This document shows positions 1 through 7,964 of a stretch of DNA of 64,000 bases, piece after piece (the stretch's first letter is position 1; every line of letters starts with the position of its first letter). Under the pieces are notes generated by a model. That model searched no databases. It had not been told where the DNA came from and saw only the letters and a program-made list of their open reading frames with translations. The position numbers and the translations under genes were made by a program. The stretch is from Snodgrassella alvi SCGC AB-598-O02 (GTDB taxonomy: Bacteria > Pseudomonadota > Gammaproteobacteria > Burkholderiales > Neisseriaceae), in assembly GCA_000725195.1 (NCBI GenBank), contig JAIL01000258.1, forward strand, positions 1-64,000, in the 5' to 3' direction.

Positions 1-56
1 GGTGGATAAAACTGAAACAAGACATTAATCCATTAAAAGCTTCGTTAGCTGATATA
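1..56 (+). pseudogene. metQ fragment, truncated at window edge
   Basis: Bases 1-55 are identical to the reverse complement of 7307-7361, inside the intact metQ gene. Read from base 3 they encode the same stretch (WIKLKQDINPLKASLADI) and then run into unrelated sequence with a stop codon. The fragment faces opposite to metQ, so the two form an inverted repeat about 7.3 kb apart. It probably continues beyond the left end of the window. Identity stops sharply at base 56, which suggests a recent partial duplication or a rearrangement end. From 57 to about 307 I see no gene, only AT-rich sequence with one small hairpin near 88-105. Confidence 0.75.
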
Positions 57-307
57 AATGTCAGTACCCGGATACTGGATTAAGCAACTACCTAGAGTTG
101 CTGTGTTATGGTGGTGAAATTCTATGATCTTGGTTACTGAAAGGCAATCAATAAACTGTTCTGCATATAAACACTATAAACATTAGCTGTATTTACCTGT
201 TAATTAATCTAAAATAGTGATAATCACTAAAAAACTAGAATTAAACGGTAAATATTTTTATTATCACCACAATTATTTATATTTCATAGTGAAAATCCAT
301 AAGCAAT

Positions 308-1126
308 TTATTCTTCACTACTTTTTTCCAGCTCAATAATTTTCTCTGCACCGTTCACTTGCAATTGCTCTAAAGCGTAAGCCCACGCCTCATTTAATAG
401 GGCACAGCCCTCATTACTTGTTTTCAGACCAAATTCTAAACGATAGTGATGATTGCGTTCGTCTTCAGCAACATCTTCGCGAATACTAGGCAAACTATAA
501 GTCTTAATCACTGGCCATTGATGTTCGATTTTCTCCATCAGAGGACCTACAATTGATTCCGGCAAACCATCCACTAAGGCTGCTTTAAAAGCACGTTGCT
601 GCTGATTGAAATAAGATTGGTAATATTCGTTCAGTACCCACTTTGCCATAGGATGTGCCATTTGCGGAAACCCTGGCAAAAAATAGTGTTGTCGAATCGA
701 AAAACCAGCAATATTGTTAAACGGATTGGGAATAATCGCAGCATTCTCAGGAAAATAGGCCATTTTTGCCCGTTGTAAATGTTCTGTGCTGGTTAAACTA
801 TCACCTTGTTGCAGAGAAATCGTTTCAATAAATTTAATAGCTTCTGAATGGCAGACCAATGGTACATTAAGTGCTTCTGCACAAGCTTGTCTTGTCTGAT
901 CGTCTGGCGTGGCCCCGATACCGCCAGTTACGAAAACAGGTAAATCTTCAATAAAAGATTGCTCTAATCGTCGCGTAATAGGTTCACGTTCATCCGGTAA
1001 ATATTGTACCCAAGCGATTTGTAAACCGTGTTGTTGTAACAACCCTTTGAAAAAATTGAAATGACTATCCTGACGTGATCCATTAAGAATTTCATCACCA
1101 ATAATCATTATGCCAAACTGCATCAT
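308..1126 (-). CDS. CinA N-terminal-type molybdopterin-binding domain protein
   Basis: The 272-aa protein belongs to the MoCF_biosynth/CinA N-terminal family (COG1058). The early strand MIIGDEILNG and the glycine-rich motif GGIGATPDDQTRQA at about residues 68-81 are the family signature seen in MoaB, MogA and CinA. The C-terminal nicotinamide-nucleotide amidase domain of full CinA is absent, so this is the short stand-alone form that is common in Proteobacteria. Its substrate is uncertain; in related proteins the fold binds molybdopterin or splits nucleotide pyrophosphates. A GAGGTG ribosome site precedes two adjacent ATG codons, and spacing slightly favours the second, at 1123. It is monocistronic, convergent with the fragment on its left and divergent from the META genes on its right. 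Confidence 0.8.
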   Translation of the reverse strand: MMQFGIMIIGDEILNGSRQDSHFNFFKGLLQQHGLQIAWVQYLPDEREPITRRLEQSFIEDLPVFVTGGIGATPDDQTRQACAEALNVPLVCHSEAIKFIETISLQQGDSLTSTEHLQRAKMAYFPENAAIIPNPFNNIAGFSIRQHYFLPGFPQMAHPMAKWVLNEYYQSYFNQQQRAFKAALVDGLPESIVGPLMEKIEHQWPVIKTYSLPSIREDVAEDERNHHYRLEFGLKTSNEGCALLNEAWAYALEQLQVNGAEKIIELEKSSEE

Positions 1127-1488
1127 TTCACCTCATGGAGTAAAGAATAATTTATAGTAAAAATAATTATATGATAAATTAATTACTAATACCGAAGCTA
1201 AATTTCATGATAAAAATTACCAACATAATTATTACCGAAATAATAAAGTTATACTTGCATAATACAAAATACAACACATATTTATTAGAAAAAAACTATC
1301 TTGCAGTATCCGAATGTAAATCTTATTTCATTCTTAATTGATGTATTCTAGTAATAATATTCCAAATAGATTAAAATTATCAGTCAAGTTACGAGGATTT
1401 GAACAAAGAAAAATTATTTACTATATTGTTTTGTCTTCTTTATTACACTAATGTAATAATTTGAAAATTTAAATAGTGGGAAATATCT
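1127..1488. other. intergenic, AT-rich, no gene seen
   Basis: This divergent gap between the CinA-like gene and the first META gene must hold promoters for both. It is very AT-rich. I see a short inverted repeat around TTACACTAATGTAA at about 1443-1456, just upstream of the META gene, but no clear operator. No ORF with a ribosome site was found. Confidence 0.5.
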
Positions 1489-2139
1489 ATGAAAACTAGA
1501 TTGATAATACTAATTGCAATGATTTCAGGAAGTTTGGCAGCTTATGCGCAAAGTGAAGAAAAAGTCATGACTTCATCTGAATCAAAAAACGCCCAGCAAT
1601 TGAGCAAATATGATGATCAGCTTGATAACAGAAATAAAGCAAAAACAGCCAACTGGCAATCTTATCCTTGTCAAACTAAAGAAGGCAAAAAACAGTGTTT
1701 TCAAGTAGTAAATAAAATTTATGCATCAATAAATGAACAGGAATTAAGTGCTGATTTGGGTTGGTATGTGGATAGTGTAAAAGATGCTAAAGGACACTCA
1801 TTGGCAGATTTTACAAAAGATTCTAGGCAGCCTAGATTGCATTTTAAAGATGGTCAATTACATGTATCAGGAGCTTGTAATCGATATCTTTCTTCATATC
1901 AATTAGATAGTTATGATATGAAACTTAGTTTAGGAGAGGCAAATAGTCGCACCAAAATGACTTGCGAACCTGAATTAATGGCGCGAGATAAAGCTTTTGA
2001 AAGGTTTATGAATAATAATAAATTGCTTGTAGGCTTGGAGATCTCTGATAGCTATCGCAGTGAGATTATAATGAAAAATAAGCAGGGAGATATATTAACA
2101 TTGTCAAAACCTGTTTTCTTTCGCTGTGGTAATGAATAG
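1489..2139 (+). CDS. META-domain exported protein, copy 1 (rearranged)
   Basis: This 216-aa protein starts with a signal peptide (MKTRLIILIAMISGSLAAYA). The position that holds the lipobox cysteine in copies 3 and 4 is tyrosine here, so it is probably periplasmic or secreted rather than lipidated. A META domain (HslJ family) fills roughly residues 85-190, with the signature SGACNRYLSSYQLDS and MTCEPELM. Before it, at about residues 55-75, lies CQTKEGKKQCFQVV, which resembles the Cys-Gly-Cys core of the DUF4377 region that follows META in copies 2-4. The order therefore looks permuted, and the usual C-terminal DUF4377 part is missing. GGGA upstream of the ATG is a fair ribosome site. META proteins such as HslJ are linked to envelope stress and novobiocin resistance; the role here is unknown. 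Confidence 0.75.
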   Translation: MKTRLIILIAMISGSLAAYAQSEEKVMTSSESKNAQQLSKYDDQLDNRNKAKTANWQSYPCQTKEGKKQCFQVVNKIYASINEQELSADLGWYVDSVKDAKGHSLADFTKDSRQPRLHFKDGQLHVSGACNRYLSSYQLDSYDMKLSLGEANSRTKMTCEPELMARDKAFERFMNNNKLLVGLEISDSYRSEIIMKNKQGDILTLSKPVFFRCGNE

Positions 2140-2332
2140 TAAATAAAATAAATTTTCGTATGCTGTAGAATTCGGGGTAGTGGTGAAGTGCGGACAGAGT
2201 TATTGATCAAAAAAAAATAGAAAAATATTAATAAAACAACAATCTACTATTGGGTATGATGATATTTCATATCGCTGATAAAGTGTCTTTTTAGTGTATT
2301 ATTTTAAAAATTTAAATTTTGGTTAAATTTGC

Positions 2333-3085
2333 ATGAGAATTAAATTATTAATGCTGGCTGCAATGTTTGCAGGAAGTTTGACGGCTTATGCACAAAGTGG
2401 AAAAAATTTTGTAGATAATGAACACATCAATGCGGAGCTGCTTAGTGGTTTTGAATGGTCAGTACATGGAGCATCAGATGCTCAGGGACATTCATTGACA
2501 GATTTTTCTAAAAATCCTAAAGTTCAATTGCAATTTAAAGATGGACTATTAGCTGTATCAGGTGGTTGTACTAATTTTAGTACATCATATCAACTAGATA
2601 GTCAAAATTCAAATATTAGCTTGGGAAGGGTTGCTAGCACTAAGATGGCTTGCGTACCCGAGTTAATGGCACAAGATGAAGCAATTAAAAAAGTGATAGA
2701 TAATAATAAATTAGACCTAGGGTTGATTACGAAAGAAAATGGTGAACTATATTTAAAGATGGAAAATCAGCAGGGTGACCATTTGCTAGTGGTTGCTGGC
2801 TCATTCTTCGGGCTTCACAAATATAGTCAACCAGATACTGTTTTCTTGGAAATAAGCAATGAAACCAGTCCCTGTAATTCTATACAAGGGAAAGAATCTT
2901 GTCCTTTAGTAAGAAAAATCACTTACGACGATCAAGGAAATAAAATAAAAAAAGGCGAGTGGCATACTTTGTGGCGAGACGACATTGAGGGATGGGAATT
3001 TAATCCAAGAGAAAGACAGGTATTACGATTAAAATTTATAGGCCAGGCCCCAATAGTTGGAGAACGTTTTCTTCGATCAAATTAG
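2333..3085 (+). CDS. META plus DUF4377 exported protein, copy 2
   Basis: This is a 250-aa paralog of the genes on either side. A signal peptide ends GSLTAYAQS, again with tyrosine in place of the lipobox cysteine. The META domain covers about residues 36-130 (SGGCTNFSTSYQLDS, TKMACVPELMAQDEA). A DUF4377-like domain follows at about 165-240 (PCNSIQGKESCPLVRKITYDD, then W, then IEGWEFNPRERQVLRLK). Within the META domain the DNA is nearly identical to copy 3, which points to recent duplication or gene conversion. The C-terminus is shorter than copies 3 and 4: it lacks the final LDQIIER-type motif, although the bases after the stop still resemble that coding sequence, so it appears truncated by a frameshift. 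No strong ribosome site precedes the ATG, unlike copies 3 and 4. Confidence 0.78.
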   Translation: MRIKLLMLAAMFAGSLTAYAQSGKNFVDNEHINAELLSGFEWSVHGASDAQGHSLTDFSKNPKVQLQFKDGLLAVSGGCTNFSTSYQLDSQNSNISLGRVASTKMACVPELMAQDEAIKKVIDNNKLDLGLITKENGELYLKMENQQGDHLLVVAGSFFGLHKYSQPDTVFLEISNETSPCNSIQGKESCPLVRKITYDDQGNKIKKGEWHTLWRDDIEGWEFNPRERQVLRLKFIGQAPIVGERFLRSN

Positions 3086-3219
3086 ACCTGGTCATTGAAC
3101 GTGAAATAATTAAATAACATAGAAAAAGAACTGATTGTGATCATTCAATCTTAACTCACAGTGAATTAATCGCTGTTTAGATTTAAATTATTGTTAATTA
3201 TATGTTTTAAAGAATGATT

Positions 3220-3436
3220 GGCTGAGTTAAGCTATAATTGAAAAGCCGGCCAAAATATTCTAGAGGCCAATGTAATTTGCATGATTATATGGTATGTTTA
3301 CCCTCTGCATTGGTAAATATTGAAGGGTTGTTTATCTCTTTAAGTAAATTACGGCGTTGATTAATGCTTTTAATATTACCATCATGATTATTTGTCTTTT
3401 ACTAGGTATAATTTTGTTAATAGGCAAAGTTAAGCG
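3220..3436 (-). pseudogene. decayed copy of the 3' part of the secreted-protein gene at 5742
   Basis: This stretch aligns base for base, with small gaps, to about 5681-5910, which covers the last ~55 codons of the minus-strand gene 5742-6167 and some 60 bases downstream of it. Shared blocks include TTTACCCTCTGCATT, TAATATTACCATCATGATTA and GGTATAATTTTG. Substitutions and indels break the reading frame and the N-terminal half is absent, so it cannot encode the protein. It sits between META copies 2 and 3 and was probably carried there by the same tandem duplication that made the META array. Confidence 0.72.
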
Positions 3437-3516
3437 GGTGTTAATGATATTTATATCGTTTATACATTGACTCATTAATTTATTATTTTAAAAGATTTTA
3501 AATTTAGGGAATATTT

Positions 3517-4299
3517 ATGATTAAAATCAAAGCAATAATGCTAGCTGCAATGATTACAGGAAGTTTGATGGCTTGTGCAGAAAGTGTAGAAAACGTTATA
3601 GTTAATATACCCGTCAATGAGCAGAATCTTAACAATTTTAAATGGTCAGTACGTGAAGCATCAGATGCTCAGGGACGTTCATTGGCCGATTTTTCTAAAA
3701 ATCCTAATGTTCAATTGCAATTTAAAGATGGACTATTAGCTGTATCAGGTGGTTGTAATAATTTTAGTACATCATATCAACTAGATAGTCAAAATTCAAA
3801 TATTAGCTTGGGAAGGGTTGCTGGTACCATGATGTCTTGTACTCCTGAGTTAATGGCACAAGATGAAACAATTAAAAAAGTGATAGATAATAAAAAATTG
3901 CATCTAGGGTTCATTAATACAGAAAATGGTGGGCTAAACTTAATGATGAAAAATAAGCAGGGTGACCATTTACTATTGGTTGTTCCAGCTTCTTACACAA
4001 TGGCTCGGAATAGCTACGGCCCACCACGTATTGTTTTCTGGGAAATAAGAAATGCCAAACCCTGTAAACCTGCACAAGGGGAAGAATTTTGTCCCTTAGT
4101 AAGAGAAATTACTTATGATGATCAGGGAAATAAAATAAAAAAAGACAAGTGGTCTCCTTTATGGGTAAGGATTGTGGGATGGGAATTTAATCCAAGAGAA
4201 AGACAGGTATTACGATTAAGAATGTCTATGTCTCATGAGGGAGGGGGACTTCCTGCAGTGGGATTAGATAAGATCATTGAACGTGAAATAGTTGAATAA
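3517..4299 (+). CDS. META plus DUF4377 lipoprotein, copy 3
   Basis: The 260-aa product has a lipoprotein signal (GSLMAC, cysteine at residue 20), so it is expected to be lipidated and anchored in the envelope. The META domain is at about residues 37-130 (SGGCNNFSTSYQLDS, MMSCTPELMAQDET) and the DUF4377 region at about 170-245 (CKPAQGEEFCPLVREITYDD, VGWEFNPRERQVLRL). It ends LDKIIEREIVE. AGGGA lies six bases before the ATG. The leader from about 3437 to 3516 is clearly similar to the leader of copy 4 (about 4343-4422), so promoter and gene were duplicated together. The META half is almost identical to copy 2 while the ends differ. Confidence 0.82.
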   Translation: MIKIKAIMLAAMITGSLMACAESVENVIVNIPVNEQNLNNFKWSVREASDAQGRSLADFSKNPNVQLQFKDGLLAVSGGCNNFSTSYQLDSQNSNISLGRVAGTMMSCTPELMAQDETIKKVIDNKKLHLGFINTENGGLNLMMKNKQGDHLLLVVPASYTMARNSYGPPRIVFWEIRNAKPCKPAQGEEFCPLVREITYDDQGNKIKKDKWSPLWVRIVGWEFNPRERQVLRLRMSMSHEGGGLPAVGLDKIIEREIVE

Positions 4300-4422
4300 C
4301 ATAGCTAAGGAAAGGATTGTGTTCTATTTATTAGGTGGTAATGATATTTATATCGTTTATACATTTATACATTGGACTCATTAATCTATCATTTAAAAAA
4401 ATCTAAAATTTATGGGATATTT

Positions 4423-5202
4423 ATGATTAAAATCAAAGCAATAATGCTAGCAGCAATGGTTGCAGGAAGTTTGACAGCTTGTGCTCAAAGTGAAAAGAAC
4501 ATTGTAGCTACTGAACCCCTCAATGCGCAGCAGCTTGGTAATTATGAATGGTATGTACGACAAGCTACAGATGCTCAGGGACGTACATTGGCAGATTTTT
4601 CAAAAAATCCCAATGTTAAACTCCAATTCAATAATGGTTTTTTAACTGTATCAGGTGGCTGTAATAATTTTGCGACTCCGTATCAACTAGATAGCCGTGA
4701 TATGACTCTTACTTTGGTGGGCGCGGTAGCTGGTACCTTGATGTCTTGTACTCCTGAGTTAATGGCACAAGATACAGCCATTGAAAGGTTTTTGAATGAG
4801 ATTAAATTTCGTTGGGTTAAAAATAATGATAATCAACCAAAATTATGGCTTGAAAATCAGCAAGGTGATCATTTAATATTAATAGGAGTACAAAGTACTG
4901 CCTCTAAGTACGGACAACCAACTACTGTTTTCTGGGAAATAAGCAATAAAACAAGAGCATGCAAATCTGCACAAGGTAAAAAAGAGTGTCTTCAAGTAAG
5001 AGACGTTACCTATGATGAAGGAATTAAATCAAGTACAGGTGAATGGCGGATTTTTGATGGAAAAATTGAAGGATGGCACTTCAATCCAAAAGAAAAACAG
5101 GTTTTACGATTAAAGGTTTATCAAAACAAATCTACCAATTCTAGAGAGCAAAATTTAATTTATCAGCTGGATCAGATTATTGAGCGCTCACTAGTTAAGT
5201 AA
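4423..5202 (+). CDS. META plus DUF4377 lipoprotein, copy 4
   Basis: The start at 4423 is chosen because the first residues (MIKIKAIMLAAM) and the upstream GGGA match copy 3; an in-frame ATG at 4372 would add 17 residues ahead of the signal peptide. The lipobox is LTAC, with cysteine at residue 20. META spans about residues 37-130 (SGGCNNFATPYQLDS, LMSCTPELMAQDTA) and DUF4377 about 165-245 (CKSAQGKKECLQVRDVTYD, IEGWHFNPKEKQVLRLK), ending LDQIIERSLVK. It is the most diverged of copies 2-4 and the best formed, so it may be closest to the ancestral gene. A hairpin terminator follows. Confidence 0.82.
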   Translation: MIKIKAIMLAAMVAGSLTACAQSEKNIVATEPLNAQQLGNYEWYVRQATDAQGRTLADFSKNPNVKLQFNNGFLTVSGGCNNFATPYQLDSRDMTLTLVGAVAGTLMSCTPELMAQDTAIERFLNEIKFRWVKNNDNQPKLWLENQQGDHLILIGVQSTASKYGQPTTVFWEISNKTRACKSAQGKKECLQVRDVTYDEGIKSSTGEWRIFDGKIEGWHFNPKEKQVLRLKVYQNKSTNSREQNLIYQLDQIIERSLVK

Positions 5203-5241
5203 CATAAATAGATACTTTATTTGGAGTTCATTTAAAGTTAG

Positions 5242-5270
5242 CAGGCAGTGTAAATACTGCCTGAATTCTT
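5242..5270 (+). terminator. hairpin after META copy 4
   Basis: The stem CAGGCAGT (5242-5249) pairs with ACTGCCTG (5256-5263) around a six-base loop and is followed by AATTCTTT. The right arm with its flank (CTGCCTGAA) resembles the core of DNA-uptake words of some Neisseriaceae, which often form terminators as inverted pairs. Confidence 0.65.
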
Positions 5271-5741
5271 TGTGTTGAATATATATTAATATTAAGATTT
5301 ATTTATTTAAATAATTAAATAGATTTTAGTTTAGGTTTAATATACAAGCTAGTTTTCTAATTAAAATAGGAAATAGTAACATTTTAAAGCTGCTATCGAT
5401 GGTAAATTATTACAAAGATAAAATTATTTGTTAACCAATTTATGTTAATTTATTATTAACCAGATCAATATTATATATGGTGATTTGATCAAATTTCCAT
5501 TTTTAGTTCTATGAAATTAGTGATACCTTGATCAAGGTATTTAGGATATCAATAAAATAATTGTATTTAATTGTTAAGAACAAAAAATAAGAAACATTAT
5601 TTAAAAATTTGATAAAAAAATTAATTATTATTTAGTTTTAAACTATTTTTTAATTATCTATTTTTTAAAAACAATTTTCTGGGCTAAGCTACAATTAGAA
5701 TACTAGCCAAAATACTCTAGAGACCAGTGTAATTTGCATAG
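5271..5741. other. intergenic, AT-rich, with palindromes
   Basis: There is no gene in this gap between convergent transcription units. It contains a perfect 18-bp palindrome at 5523-5540 (ATACCTTGA/TCAAGGTAT) and a 12-bp one, ATTTGATCAAAT, at about 5483-5494. The last ~60 bases (5681-5741) are the segment also present next to the decayed copy near 3220. The rest is simple AT-rich sequence. Confidence 0.5.
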
Positions 5742-6167
5742 TTATTTGGTATAGCTGAAATTAGGTTTACCCTCTGCATTAGTAAATATTAAAGGGTTGT
5801 TTTTCTCTTTCAGTAAATTACCGCTTTGATTAGTGATCTTAATATTACCATCATGATTAATTGTATTTTGATAGGTATAATTTTGCTCAGGAGACAAAGT
5901 AAAAGAGGTAGATTCAAAATATTGATGGCAGTCAGGCTGTTTACAATATTTGAATAATTTCACCTGATTAGATTCATCAAAAAAAGAAGACGACATGCGT
6001 TCAATTTCTTTTTCAATTTGCTGCTGCTGGTAGTACATATGAGCCATAATTTTTCGTGCATCAGCAAATTCATCGGCAAAAGTCATGAATTGCTGTCCGG
6101 ATGCAAAAATATTACCATTTAAAGATAATAAAAGAGTAGATAATAAAATTTTATTAATAAAATTCAT
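5742..6167 (-). CDS. small exported protein of unknown function
   Basis: I do not recognise this 141-aa protein. It has a typical signal peptide (residues 1-22, ending IFASG), a charged helical stretch with QQQQIEKEIERM at about residues 45-60, and two closely spaced cysteines (KYCKQPDCHQYF) that could form a disulfide. The C-terminal third is rich in Asn, Thr and Gly, as in beta-rich proteins. It lies about 110 bases downstream of the pilin-like gene on the same strand, so the two may be co-transcribed and this could be a pilus-associated or exported partner. That link is inference only. A decayed copy of its 3' half occurs at 3220-3436. Confidence 0.6.
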   Translation of the reverse strand: MNFINKILLSTLLLSLNGNIFASGQQFMTFADEFADARKIMAHMYYQQQQIEKEIERMSSSFFDESNQVKLFKYCKQPDCHQYFESTSFTLSPEQNYTYQNTINHDGNIKITNQSGNLLKEKNNPLIFTNAEGKPNFSYTK

Positions 6168-6276
6168 TCTGTATTATCCTTTCCCTAAATTTATCGATTT
6201 GGATTAACACAACTAAAATCCAGAATTATGCGATTCATATGGAGAACCATAATTGATATATATACAGGCTGTGAGA

Positions 6277-6705
6277 TTAAAAAGGATTACAATTAGTTAG
6301 TTGGCTCTCATTAGTATCCGCTTGTGTAGTTTTTGTACATAGCCTTAATCCTTGAATGCTATCATAGACTACTGATTGATCCTCACCATTATTCGCTGAA
6401 GTAGGAGATGCTACCAGTTGATAATCGTTATCATTATAGTCACCTGTGATCAAATAAAATTTCTGACTTTTATTTTGAGTAATAGCATTGAAATTCGCGA
6501 ATGTTTTATTCTTGGAATAAAAGTTTTCAAGTAAACGCACATTATCGATTAGATCGGCGCGAGCAGCTTCTCTTCGGCCTTTCAAAACAAAATTTTGATA
6601 AGATGGAATGCCTATTGCAACTAGAATAGCTATCATGCAGATCACTGCCAATAACTCTATTAATGTGATACCCTGCTGACGAATAGATTTCAACATATTG
6701 TTCAC
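6277..6705 (-). CDS. type IV pilin-like protein
   Basis: The 142-aa protein has a class III (prepilin) signal: a short basic leader ending in Gly12, then ITLIELLAVICMIAILVAIGIPSYQNF, with Glu at mature position 5. It should be cleaved and methylated by PilD and assembled by, or into, type IV pili. The length and the two C-terminal cysteines (LCTKTTQ and LTNCNPF), which may form the pilin D-loop, fit PilE-like minor pilins such as those used in adhesion or DNA uptake. Isoleucine replaces the usual phenylalanine at mature position 1. Which minor pilin it is cannot be settled from sequence alone. The secreted-protein gene at 5742 follows. Confidence 0.82.
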   Translation of the reverse strand: MNNMLKSIRQQGITLIELLAVICMIAILVAIGIPSYQNFVLKGRREAARADLIDNVRLLENFYSKNKTFANFNAITQNKSQKFYLITGDYNDNDYQLVASPTSANNGEDQSVVYDSIQGLRLCTKTTQADTNESQLTNCNPF

Positions 6706-6990
6706 TTTATTTTAATTAATATAGATATGCCCAACTAAATGTACAATTACACATAGTTATCTTAGTATAAATCTTGAGATTTCAGTTTGATTACTCGCAA
6801 AATATTTTATGCCTCTTTAATCTATGATAATGTTAATTTTACCACTTTGAGACAATTGCGCAATGACTTAAGAATTTTTAGCAATAATTTTTTTACTACA
6901 ATTATGTACTAGGTATGATAAATAAATTAAATATGCAAATTATTCTTTAAGTGAATCTCTAGTTTAAATTTGATTTCATTCTTTATTTTA

Positions 6991-7845
6991 TTAGTTAAAA
7001 CATCGCATGACCCATGATTCAGGATATTTGTAACCAGCAAAACGTTTAAAAGCATATTTTTTAAATTCAGCTGAATTGTATGCTTCTGTAATATCTTTGA
7101 CCCACTGAGTGTCTTTATCTTCAGTGCGAATGGCTGACCAGTTCACATAGGTATATCCTGGTTCCAAAAATAGCGCTGAGGTAAATTTCAGTCCTGAACT
7201 TGTTGCGTAATTACCATTAATGACAGCAAAATCGACATCATTTCGTGATCTAGGTAATTGGGCTGCTTCCAAAGGTGTTATTTTAAGATTTTTAGGATTG
7301 GCAGCGATATCAGCTAACGAAGCTTTTAATGGATTAATGTCTTGTTTCAGTTTTATCCACCCTAATTTATCCAGCATAACTAATCCACGCGCTAAATTTG
7401 ATGGGTCGTTGGGAATAGATATAGTAGATCCGTTAACAATTTTATCTAATTTGTCCAGCTTACCTGAATAAATTCCTAATGGGCCAGTAGGTACCTGAAA
7501 AACCGGCATTATATTCAGATTTCGGGTTTTGATAAAATCATCCAGATAAGGTTTGTGCTGGAAAATATTGATATCAATGGAATGGTCGGCTAAAGCCATA
7601 TTGGGGCGTACATAATCTGTAAATTCTAATAGTTTCACTTGATAGCCCTTTTTTTCCAAAGCAGGTTTAACCTGATCACGTACCATATCAGCAAAATCGC
7701 CAACAGTTGTACCTATGACAATTTCTTTTTTGCTGTTTACTTCGGTAGATGCAGGTTGTGATGATGACGTAGCTTTCTCGCCACCACAAGCCACCAAAGT
7801 GAAGGCAATTACACCGGTTATTAACATTTTCAGGTACTGCTTCAC
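6991..7845 (-). CDS. metQ: methionine ABC transporter substrate-binding lipoprotein
   Basis: The gene encodes a NlpA/MetQ-family D/L-methionine-binding protein. A lipobox (LVACGG) marks lipidation. The body shows the family blocks IVIGTTVGDFADMV, KLLEFTDYVRPN, DINIFQHKPYLDDF, TISIPNDPSNLARGLVMLDKLGWIKL and FAVINGNYA. The frame is open from ATG 7857, but GGAG inside those first codons sits six bases before GTG 7845, which is therefore the likelier start. The last residues (YKYPESWVMRCFN) are unlike the usual MetQ end, so the 3' end may be altered. No metN or metI lies beside it; it would have to work with a transporter encoded elsewhere. A 55-bp inverted copy of part of it lies at bases 1-55. 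Confidence 0.88.
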   Translation of the reverse strand: MKQYLKMLITGVIAFTLVACGGEKATSSSQPASTEVNSKKEIVIGTTVGDFADMVRDQVKPALEKKGYQVKLLEFTDYVRPNMALADHSIDINIFQHKPYLDDFIKTRNLNIMPVFQVPTGPLGIYSGKLDKLDKIVNGSTISIPNDPSNLARGLVMLDKLGWIKLKQDINPLKASLADIAANPKNLKITPLEAAQLPRSRNDVDFAVINGNYATSSGLKFTSALFLEPGYTYVNWSAIRTEDKDTQWVKDITEAYNSAEFKKYAFKRFAGYKYPESWVMRCFN

Positions 7846-7964
7846 AATAATCTCCATTCAAAATTAGATAAACTGCATTGACAAAATGACGATGCAAAAT
7901 ACTTAGTATATAAACAATATCATGAATCTGAGATCAATAATATATTAAATATACTCAAATCGAT

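Noticed and set aside
57..165. Continuation of the metQ copy beyond base 56
   Set aside because: Only short scattered matches remain (ACCTAGA, TTGCTGT) and they could be chance; part of it is a local hairpin.
5481..5496. Possible FNR site TTTGATCAAA
   Set aside because: The FNR consensus needs four bases between TTGAT and ATCAA; here the half-sites overlap.
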